A stretch of 5,514 nucleotides of DNA, from assembly GCA_026982025.1 (NCBI GenBank), contig JALSHX010000040.1:1-5514 (forward strand), given 5' to 3'. Shown here piece by piece: positions 1 to 5,514 of this stretch (positions within the stretch are counted from its first letter, which is position 1; each line of letters opens with the position of its first letter). The stretch comes from Aquificaceae bacterium. GTDB lineage: Bacteria; Aquificota; Aquificia; Aquificales; Aquificaceae. A model generated the notes under the pieces. That model ran no database searches. It saw nothing but the letters and a program-made list of their open reading frames with translations, and was not told where the DNA came from. The translations under genes were made by a program, and so were the position numbers.

Positions 1-1
1 G

Positions 2-613
2 TTGAGACCTCAGGTGAAGCTGGGAATGCTCGTTGATACCTATTTGAGCTACTCTCTTATAAGTGTAATCCTATACTTTTACGCCTGGATGTCTGAGCGT
101 TACAGGGAGGTCTGGTCAAATCTTGCGAGGACCGACAGCCTGACGGGAATTCTTAATAGACCTGCTTTTGAGGAGGTTCTTCTCAGGGAGATGACGAGAG
201 CCAAGAGGTTCAACGAACCAGTGTCCCTTATTCTTTTTGATATTGATAACTTTAAAAAGCTAAATGACCGCTACGGTCACCTTTTTGGAGACAAGATTCT
301 CAAGAGAATAACGGAGATCGTCAGAGAAAGCATAAGGTCGGTGGATATATTTGCCCGCTGGGGAGGGGAGGAGTTTGTGATACTGCTTCCCAAAACCCGT
401 ATTGATGAGACCAGAACGGTTGCGGAAAAGTTGAGGAAAAAGATTCACTCGGTAGGGTTGGGATCAAAGGTGGGGGTTACTGCGAGTTTCGGAATTACGG
501 AGATGGTAAACGGTGACGATCCCTTCAGGCTACTTTTGAAGGCGGATAAGGCTTTGTATAAGGCGAAAACGGGCGGGAAAAACAGGGTTGAAGCATTCCT
601 TGAGTTTGCATGA
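2..613 (+). CDS. Membrane-anchored diguanylate cyclase (GGDEF), 5'-partial
   Basis: Makes cyclic di-GMP from two GTP at the inner face of the cytoplasmic membrane. The visible 203 residues begin with a hydrophobic helix (about residues 13-30), which looks like the last transmembrane segment of a longer sensor. A short linker leads into a full GGDEF domain (about 42-200). Seen motifs are DSLTGILNR (45-53), metal-site FDIDNFKKLND (79-89), YGHLFGD (91-97), GGEEF (121-125) and ADKALYKAK (181-189). RSVD at 112-115 sits five residues before GGEEF, as in the product-inhibition I-site of PleD-type cyclases. Asp97 is the residue expected for c-di-GMP; the cGAMP-making Hypr group has Ser there. The frame is open to the left edge, and the TTG at base 2 has no visible upstream context, so I treat the gene as truncated rather than starting there. 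What the missing region senses cannot be seen. The TGA stop at 611-613 lies 15 bases before rph. Confidence 0.93.
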   Translation: MRPQVKLGMLVDTYLSYSLISVILYFYAWMSERYREVWSNLARTDSLTGILNRPAFEEVLLREMTRAKRFNEPVSLILFDIDNFKKLNDRYGHLFGDKILKRITEIVRESIRSVDIFARWGGEEFVILLPKTRIDETRTVAEKLRKKIHSVGLGSKVGVTASFGITEMVNGDDPFRLLLKADKALYKAKTGGKNRVEAFLEFA

Positions 614-628
614 TTTACAATAGAGTTC

Positions 629-1396
629 ATGAGAAATGACGGGAGAAGGAACGACGAGCTGAGACCGGTCAAGATAGTCAGGGATTACCTCAAAAATCCG
701 GAGGGTTCGTGTCTTATAGAATTCGGACACACAAAGGTTATTTGCACAGCCTCCGTCAACGATTCGGTTCCACCTTTTTTGAAGGGAAAGGGACAGGGCT
801 GGATAACCGCTGAATATTCAATGCTTCCGCGCGCAACACACACGAGGAACATAAGAGAATCCGTTCAGGGAAAGATAAGCGGTAGAACCCACGAGATTCA
901 GAGGATGATCGGAAGAGCCATGAGGACTGCCGTTGATCTTTCAAAGCTCGGAGAGAAGACCCTGTGGGTTGACTGCGACGTTATTCAGGCGGATGGGGGA
1001 ACAAGAACAGCCTCAATAACAGGAGCCTTCGTAGCCGTCGTTGATGCCCTAATCAAACTTTACGAGGAGGGAATACTTTCGTCGGTTCCGGTAAAGGACT
1101 TTGTGGCAGCGGTAAGCGTTGGTATAATCAGCGGTAAGCCTATGCTTGATTTAAATTTTGAGGAGGATTCAATTGCTCAGGTTGATATGAATGTTGTTGC
1201 CACCGGTTCGGGGAAGCTTTCGGAGGTTCAGGCTATGGGTGAGGAGTTTACCTTCTCAAGGGACGAGCTTAACCTGCTCCTTGACCTTGCTCTTAAAGGT
1301 ATCTCCGAGCTCGTTGAGCTCCAGAAAGCCCTTTACGAGGTAAATAAACCCGCGGGCTACTGGAAAAAAAAGGCTGTTAAGGAGGTGCGGTTTTGA
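629..1396 (+). CDS. rph: Ribonuclease PH (tRNA 3'-end phosphorolytic exonuclease)
   Basis: Phosphorolytic 3'-5' exoribonuclease that trims nucleotides after the CCA end of tRNA precursors, releasing nucleoside diphosphates; the family forms a hexameric ring in the cytosol. The 255 residues match the usual length of about 240-255. Family hallmarks seen: N-terminal MRNDGR followed by LRPV (11-14), [19 protein letters not shown] (50-68), GRTHEIQR with Arg86 (85-92), and [18 protein letters not shown] (116-133), whose Thr125-Arg126 with Arg86 form the known phosphate site. EDS and VDMNVV (179-190) carry Asp180 and Asp186, equivalent by alignment to the catalytic/metal aspartates Asp178 and Asp184 of E. 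coli. The ATG is fixed by the conserved MRxDGR start and by being the first start codon after an in-frame TGA at 611. No strong Shine-Dalgarno precedes it, only a weak TAGAG. The last codons carry the ribosome-binding site of the next gene, which overlaps by 4 bases. Confidence 0.98.
   Translation: MRNDGRRNDELRPVKIVRDYLKNPEGSCLIEFGHTKVICTASVNDSVPPFLKGKGQGWITAEYSMLPRATHTRNIRESVQGKISGRTHEIQRMIGRAMRTAVDLSKLGEKTLWVDCDVIQADGGTRTASITGAFVAVVDALIKLYEEGILSSVPVKDFVAAVSVGIISGKPMLDLNFEEDSIAQVDMNVVATGSGKLSEVQAMGEEFTFSRDELNLLLDLALKGISELVELQKALYEVNKPAGYWKKKAVKEVRF
1379..1387 (+). promoter_or_regulatory. Strong Shine-Dalgarno for the TTG-started lipoprotein gene
   Basis: AAGGAGGTG is a near-complete complement of the 16S rRNA 3' tail. 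The GGAGG core ends 7 bases before the TTG at 1393. It lies inside the last codons of rph, so the ribosome-binding site doubles as the Lys-Glu-Val coding sequence of RNase PH. It decides the start: the lipoprotein frame has a TAA at 1378-1380, and TTG 1393 is the first usable initiator after it. Confidence 0.88.
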
Positions 1397-1833
1397 GGAT
1401 CTTTTTACTGGTTCTTGCCGTTGCTGTTTTTTCCTGTCAGGAACTTCCCAAAAAATACAGGGGCGAGGAGGGAAAAAAGCTCCTTGAAAAGTATAGATAC
1501 CAATTTGTTGAGGGCGTCGTGGAGATTGACCCGAGCCTCAAAGACCAGATTCCCGAGGAAAAGCACTTTTTGATTATTGCGGTGAAGGACAAGGAAAATC
1601 CGATGCCTATTGCAGTTTTAAGGGTTTCCGATCCGGAATTTCCCTATAAATTTAAGATCACAGGAAAGGACAAGTTGAGAGAGGATAGGTTTATAGAAGG
1701 AGAACTAATATTAACCGCAAGGGTAAGCAGGTCTCAGGGGGCGGAGGCACAGAAGGGGGATCTGGTCGGGAGTGCTGAGGCAAGGGCAGGGCAAAGGGGT
1801 GTTCTGATAAAAATAACGGATAAGGTTAACTGA
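1393..1833 (+). CDS. Predicted lipoprotein with CcmI/CycH C-terminal-like domain
   Basis: A 146-residue protein of unproven function. Residues 1-15 look like a short lipoprotein signal peptide: one Arg, a hydrophobic stretch [15 protein letters not shown], and a lipobox-like VFSC with Cys15 as the lipidation site. Phe at -2 is atypical. A charged linker follows. Residues about 40-146 follow the pattern I know from the C-terminal domain of CcmI/CycH, the apocytochrome c chaperone of cytochrome c maturation: GVVEIDPSL (41-49), a strand LIIAV (60-64), PIAVLRV (72-78), then [19 protein letters not shown] (108-126) with its ARxSxxGxAxxxGDLxG signature, and a closing strand [10 protein letters not shown] (136-145). 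The CcmI membrane helices and TPR repeats are absent. The start is TTG, overlapping the rph stop as TTGA and preceded by a very strong ribosome-binding site. The stop overlaps the next ATG (TGATG). A role in heme-protein assembly or at the cell surface is inference. The family match is from memory of the pattern, not a search. Confidence 0.75.
   Translation: MRIFLLVLAVAVFSCQELPKKYRGEEGKKLLEKYRYQFVEGVVEIDPSLKDQIPEEKHFLIIAVKDKENPMPIAVLRVSDPEFPYKFKITGKDKLREDRFIEGELILTARVSRSQGAEAQKGDLVGSAEARAGQRGVLIKITDKVN
1822..1826 (+). promoter_or_regulatory. Weak Shine-Dalgarno at the TGATG junction
   Basis: AAGGT lies six bases before the ATG at 1833 and is the only purine-rich match there. The start codon shares its A with the preceding TGA stop, so translation probably depends largely on coupling with the lipoprotein gene. 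A TAA at 1827-1829 in the downstream frame excludes any earlier start. Confidence 0.5.
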
Positions 1834-2849
1834 TGGAGTGCGAGGAGAAGATTGAAAAGCTTCTTTCCATAATAGAAAGGGTCGCCCACAGGGAGTATGA
1901 AAGGGATAACTGGAGGGCAATTCTTGACAGTATTGCGGAACTCTTTGAGGCTGACGGTGCTGCCATTGCGGAAATAAAGGGCGAGTACCTTTACTATAAG
2001 AGAGTTTCGGGTTCCATTCACAAACTTTTAAGAGACTTTGACCCCGATGTCTTCAGGGTTCCAGTTCGGGGTTCAGCCTTTGAAGACGCCCTGAAAAAGG
2101 GTTACATAATAGTCAACAATTATCAGAATTTTTCAAAAGCTGTTCCCGTTTGGAAAAGTATAGGACTCAAGGCAAAGCTTCTGGCGGTTCTCGGAAAAGA
2201 CGAGCCGATCGGGAGCATCTCTGTAGGAAGGGTTACGGATGACCGACCCTTCACCCCCGAGGACGGCAAGATCCTCAAGAGCCTCGCCTTTGTTTTTTCA
2301 TTCATAGTCAAGGAGGAGCTTGAAAAGCAAAAGCTGATTGAAAAGGCTATCAAGGACCACCTTACAAAGCTTTACAACAGGCTCTACCTTGAGGAAGAAG
2401 CAATTAGGGAAATTGAAAGGGCAAAGAGGTACACCTACCCCGTCTCTCTTATTATGTTTGACCTTGACGACTTTAAGAGGGTCAACGATAACTACGGTCA
2501 TCACGAAGGTGATAGGGTTCTAATAAGCTTTGCCCAGCTTTTAAGATCCAAGATAAGGAGCACCGACATACCTGTCCGTTACGGCGGAGAGGAGTTTATC
2601 GTTCTATTACCCCATACATTCGGAGACGAGGCTTACCATGTTGCGGAGAGGATCAGATCCGCCTTTGAGAAAACAGAGTTTGTTTTTGACGGTAGTAGGA
2701 TAAGCCTCACCGTGAGTGCTGGCGTGTCCTTCTCAAACAGGGGGGAGGCTTCACTTGAGGAGCTTCTGAGGATGGCGGATAGAGCCATGTACCGAGCTAA
2801 GAGGGAGGGAAGAAACAGGGTGGAACTTTTCTCTCCTGACATAAATTGA
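1833..2849 (+). CDS. GAF-domain diguanylate cyclase (GAF-GGDEF)
   Basis: Cytosolic c-di-GMP synthase of 338 residues with no signal peptide or membrane helix. Residues about 20-160 read as a GAF-type sensor: [17 protein letters not shown] (32-48), [11 protein letters not shown] (90-100), KAKLLAVL (113-120), IGSISVGR (126-133) and [15 protein letters not shown] (138-152). The ligand is unknown; the only Cys (Cys3) lies outside the domain, so a cysteine-ligated or redox-active site is unlikely. A short helical linker (about 158-174) leads to the GGDEF domain (175-335): DHLTKLYNR (175-183), metal-site [11 protein letters not shown] (209-219), YGHHEGD (221-227), GGEEF (251-255) and [19 protein letters not shown] (315-333). 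RSTD at 242-245 sits five residues before GGEEF as a product-inhibition I-site. Asp227 predicts c-di-GMP rather than cGAMP. One oddity is Lys179 where Gly is usual in DxLTGLxNR. It overlaps the lipoprotein gene by one base and ends seven bases before uvrA. Confidence 0.95.
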   Translation: MECEEKIEKLLSIIERVAHREYERDNWRAILDSIAELFEADGAAIAEIKGEYLYYKRVSGSIHKLLRDFDPDVFRVPVRGSAFEDALKKGYIIVNNYQNFSKAVPVWKSIGLKAKLLAVLGKDEPIGSISVGRVTDDRPFTPEDGKILKSLAFVFSFIVKEELEKQKLIEKAIKDHLTKLYNRLYLEEEAIREIERAKRYTYPVSLIMFDLDDFKRVNDNYGHHEGDRVLISFAQLLRSKIRSTDIPVRYGGEEFIVLLPHTFGDEAYHVAERIRSAFEKTEFVFDGSRISLTVSAGVSFSNRGEASLEELLRMADRAMYRAKREGRNRVELFSPDIN

Positions 2850-2856
2850 ATAGATT

Positions 2857-5514
2857 ATGGACAGGATCCTTATCAGGGGTGCCCGCCAGCACAATCTGAA
2901 AAACATAAATCTTGAAATACCCAAAAACAGGTTCGTCGTCATAACTGGTCCCTCGGGTTCTGGTAAGTCCTCCCTTGCTTTTGACACAATTTACGCGGAA
3001 GGGCAAAGGAGGTATGTTGAATCTCTCTCCTCATACGCCCGTCAGTTTTTGGGTGTAATGGAGAAACCAGATGTAGACCTCATTGAAGGGCTGTCTCCCG
3101 CAATAGCTATTGACCAGAAAACCACTTCAAAAAACCCCAGGTCAACGGTAGGTACGGTTACGGAGATATACGACTACCTCAGGGTGCTTTGGGCTAACAT
3201 AGGTAAGCCCCACTGTAAGGTCTGCGGAAGGATCCTTGAGGGACTGTCCGCCCACGAGATACTGGAAAAGGTATGGGATAAGTACAGGGGAAGGAAGGTT
3301 ATGGTTCTTTCACCGGTGGTAAGGGGCAGAAAGGGAGAGTTCAGAGACCTCATGAGGGACATTGACAGAATGGGTTTTTCAAGGGTCAAGATAGACGGCG
3401 AGCTCAGAAGGGTTATAGAGGTCCCTCCCCTTGAGAAGAACAAAAAGCACGAGATTGACATTGTAATCAGCAGGCTGACCCTTGAGGAAGAGGAAAGGTC
3501 CCGTCTCCTGACTGACCTTGAAAAAGCCCTTGAGCTTTCAAAGGGGCTCGTAAAGATTGAGGACGCAGAGACCCTTGAGGAGGAGCTCTTCAGTGAAAAG
3601 CTCGTTTGCCCCGAACACGGCTTCGCAATTCCCGAGCTTTCCCCGAGGCTTTTTTCCTTCAATTCACCCTACGGTGCCTGCCCCTCCTGTAAGGGTCTGG
3701 GGGTCAGGTGGGAAATAGACGTTGACCTTCTGGTTGACCACAGCCAGCCAGCAATAAACGCCTTCAGAATAGCGGAGAGCTCTTACTTTAACTACCTCAG
3801 GTTTCCGGTTGCCAACATTCTCAGAAGATTAGGAATTAATCCCCGAAAACCCTTCGGTGAGCTTCCAGAGAAGGTGAGAAACCTCATACTATTCGGAGGG
3901 GGTGAGGATTTTGAGTTTGAAGGCATAGTCAGGCATCTTGAAAGAAGATTTCTTGAGGACGAGTCGGAGAGAATCAGGGACGAGATAGAGGATTATGTAA
4001 TTGAGAAACCCTGTCCCGCCTGCGGAGGCTCAAGACTTAGGGAGGAATCCCACGCAGTTCTGATCGCAGGAAAGACTATATGGGATATAGTTCAACTCCC
4101 CGTAGGCAGGGCAAAGGAGTGGTTTGACCTTGTCCCTTCAAAACTTGATGAGAAAGACATTCTCATAGGTGAGAGGCTGATAAAGGAGATTTCCCAGAGG
4201 CTCGGTTTTCTCGTGGATGTGGGGCTTGATTATCTGTCATTATCAAGAAGCGCAACCACCCTCTCGGGCGGAGAGATGCAGAGGATAAGGCTCGCCACTC
4301 AGGTGGGATCCAAGCTGACAGGAGTTCTTTATGTTCTTGACGAGCCTTCAATAGGACTTCATCCTCGGGATACGAGCAGACTCATTAGAACATTAAAGGA
4401 GCTCAGGGACATAGGAAATACGGTTATTGTGGTTGAGCACGATCCCGAAACCATAGAGTCAGCAGACTGGATTATAGACTTAGGACCCGGAGCGGGAAAG
4501 CACGGGGGAGAGGTGGTTGCTGTGGGACCGCCTGATGAAATTGAGAGAAACCCCGATTCGTTAACGGGGTCATACCTTTCTGGGCGCTTGTCAATCCCTG
4601 TCCCTTCCGAAAGGCGGGTGCCCGGTGATAAAGTGCTCAGGATCGTGGGAGCAAGGGAGCATAATCTTAAAAACATCAATGTTGAGATCCCTCTGGGTCT
4701 TCTCGTTTGCATAACAGGTGTATCGGGTAGCGGAAAATCAACACTTATTTACGATGTTCTTTATCGTTACGCAAGGTCCGTTTTTTACGGTTCAAGGGAG
4801 CAGAGGGTTCTCGTTGAAAGGATAGAAGGACTTGAACACTTTGACAGGGTGATAAACGTTGATCAATCACCTATCGGCAGGACTCCGAGAAGCAACCCAG
4901 CCACTTACACCAAGGTCTTCGATCATATAAGACAGCTTTTTGCGAGCACTCCCGAGGCAAGGGCGAGAGGCTACAAGCCGGGGAGGTTTTCCTTTAATGT
5001 AAAGGGAGGGAGGTGTGAAGCCTGTCAGGGAGAGGGTATGCTCAGGGTTGAAATGCACTTCCTGCCTCCCGTTTATGTGACCTGTGATGTATGTAAGGGC
5101 AAAAGGTATAACAGGGAAACCCTTGACATTCAGTTCAAAGGCAAAAGCATTTCTGAGGTTCTTGACATGACGGTGGAGGAGGCTCTTGAGTTCTTTGAGA
5201 ACATTCCCTCCCTGAAAAGAAAGCTTCAGCTTCTTCTTGATGTGGGTCTCGGATACATCAGGCTCGGTCAGCCCGCACCCACCCTCTCGGGAGGAGAGGC
5301 TCAAAGAATAAAGCTTGCAAGAGAGCTCGCAAAAAAGGAAAGGGGAAGAACCCTTTATCTTCTTGACGAGCCGACAACGGGACTCCACATGGACGACATA
5401 AAAAAGTTAATTGATGTTCTCCAGAGACTCGTTGATAGGGGAAATACTGTGATCGTTATAGAGCACAACCTTGATGTAATCAAATGTGCGGACTGGATAA
5501 TTGACCTTGGACCT
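2857..5514 (+). CDS. uvrA: UvrABC excinuclease subunit A, 3'-partial
   Basis: Damage-recognition ATPase of nucleotide excision repair; a UvrA dimer finds distorted DNA and loads UvrB. 886 residues are present, open to the right edge; the family is about 940, so roughly 50-60 C-terminal residues are missing. First ABC unit: Walker [10 protein letters not shown] (31-39), signature LSGGE (469-473), Walker [17 protein letters not shown] (490-505). Second: Walker [10 protein letters not shown] (621-629), signature LSGGE (810-814), Walker [14 protein letters not shown] (832-844), switch His870. Zinc ligands: Cys251, His254, Cys275 and Cys278 (CxxH/CxxC in the UvrB/DNA-contact region), and Cys720, Cys723, Cys743 and Cys746 with the x19 spacing of E. 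coli Cys740-766. Further CxxC pairs lie at 120/123 and 386/389. The conserved [12 protein letters not shown] (675-686) is intact. The ATG at 2857 follows an in-frame TAG at 2851-2853 and starts the canonical opening [17 protein letters not shown]. No good Shine-Dalgarno precedes it, so coupling to the upstream cyclase seven bases away is likely. No promoter or SOS-type box is evident. Confidence 0.98.
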   Translation, partial: MDRILIRGARQHNLKNINLEIPKNRFVVITGPSGSGKSSLAFDTIYAEGQRRYVESLSSYARQFLGVMEKPDVDLIEGLSPAIAIDQKTTSKNPRSTVGTVTEIYDYLRVLWANIGKPHCKVCGRILEGLSAHEILEKVWDKYRGRKVMVLSPVVRGRKGEFRDLMRDIDRMGFSRVKIDGELRRVIEVPPLEKNKKHEIDIVISRLTLEEEERSRLLTDLEKALELSKGLVKIEDAETLEEELFSEKLVCPEHGFAIPELSPRLFSFNSPYGACPSCKGLGVRWEIDVDLLVDHSQPAINAFRIAESSYFNYLRFPVANILRRLGINPRKPFGELPEKVRNLILFGGGEDFEFEGIVRHLERRFLEDESERIRDEIEDYVIEKPCPACGGSRLREESHAVLIAGKTIWDIVQLPVGRAKEWFDLVPSKLDEKDILIGERLIKEISQRLGFLVDVGLDYLSLSRSATTLSGGEMQRIRLATQVGSKLTGVLYVLDEPSIGLHPRDTSRLIRTLKELRDIGNTVIVVEHDPETIESADWIIDLGPGAGKHGGEVVAVGPPDEIERNPDSLTGSYLSGRLSIPVPSERRVPGDKVLRIVGAREHNLKNINVEIPLGLLVCITGVSGSGKSTLIYDVLYRYARSVFYGSREQRVLVERIEGLEHFDRVINVDQSPIGRTPRSNPATYTKVFDHIRQLFASTPEARARGYKPGRFSFNVKGGRCEACQGEGMLRVEMHFLPPVYVTCDVCKGKRYNRETLDIQFKGKSISEVLDMTVEEALEFFENIPSLKRKLQLLLDVGLGYIRLGQPAPTLSGGEAQRIKLARELAKKERGRTLYLLDEPTTGLHMDDIKKLIDVLQRLVDRGNTVIVIEHNLDVIKCADWIIDLGP

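Noticed and set aside
2..4. TTG at the left edge as a true start of the first cyclase
   Set aside because: No upstream sequence is available to show a ribosome-binding site, and the open frame runs off the edge. The single membrane helix right at the start suggests a lost multi-helix sensor.
611..632. Possible promoter before rph (TTTACA-like bases after the cyclase stop)
   Set aside because: The gap is only 15 bases, and no paired -10/-35 elements at proper spacing fit a start ahead of the rph ATG. Co-transcription is simpler.
2338..2523. Short + strand frame inside the GAF-GGDEF gene
   Set aside because: An out-of-frame shadow of the GGDEF domain. Its Thr/Leu-rich translation has no domain character.
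135..2835. The two GGDEF domains as a recent tandem duplication
   Set aside because: They share the family motifs but differ at many other positions, have unrelated N-terminal parts and are separated by two other genes. Ordinary family paralogy explains them.
3174..3662. 162-residue open frame on the minus strand
   Set aside because: It lies wholly inside uvrA, is Ser/Leu-rich low-complexity antisense of Glu/Lys/Arg-rich codons, and shows no recognisable motif.
2947..5385. Repeated Walker and LSGGE motifs as an internal repeat or two genes
   Set aside because: UvrA naturally has two ABC ATPase halves in one chain. The frame is continuous and the spacing matches the family.
4867..5388. 173-residue open frame on the minus strand
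   Set aside because: Antisense to the uvrA zinc-module and second-signature region. Purine-rich thermophile genes often leave long antisense frames; no domain is recognisable.

Overview
The window holds five protein genes, all on the + strand and packed head to tail. Junctions run from a 4-base overlap to a 15-base gap, so nearly every base is coding. No stretch over 300 bases lacks a gene. I see no RNA gene, mobile element, CRISPR array, terminator or convincing promoter. The layout looks like the inside of one long transcription unit, cut at both window edges.

Organism (inference): a thermophilic bacterium, most likely of the Aquificota type. Arginine is coded mainly by AGG/AGA and isoleucine often by ATA. 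The proteins are rich in Lys, Glu and Arg, and the coding strand is purine-loaded. G+C looks moderate, somewhat under half by eye. Tight operons of functionally unrelated genes are also typical of that group. No marker gene here proves the assignment.

Layout: (1) bases 2-613, the C-terminal part of a membrane-anchored GGDEF diguanylate cyclase whose sensory N-terminus lies off the left edge; (2) 629-1396, rph, RNase PH, complete with its phosphate-binding and metal-site residues; (3) 1393-1833, a small predicted lipoprotein whose mature part resembles the C-terminal domain of the cytochrome c maturation factor CcmI/CycH, without the usual membrane and TPR regions; (4) 1833-2849, a soluble GAF-GGDEF diguanylate cyclase; (5) 2857 to the right edge, uvrA, the damage-recognition ATPase of nucleotide excision repair, missing only its last few dozen residues.

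How they work together: two diguanylate cyclases of different architecture (one membrane-bound, one cytosolic with a GAF sensor) flank a tRNA 3'-end-processing enzyme and a cell-envelope lipoprotein. Both cyclases keep the GGEEF active site, the Asp expected for c-di-GMP rather than cGAMP synthesis, and an RxxD product-inhibition site. rph and uvrA are housekeeping genes. Co-transcription with c-di-GMP enzymes may be only operon packing. The least ordinary element is the stand-alone CcmI-C-like lipoprotein, which has the strongest ribosome-binding site in the window despite a TTG start. I found no clear evidence of a wholly new multi-gene system.
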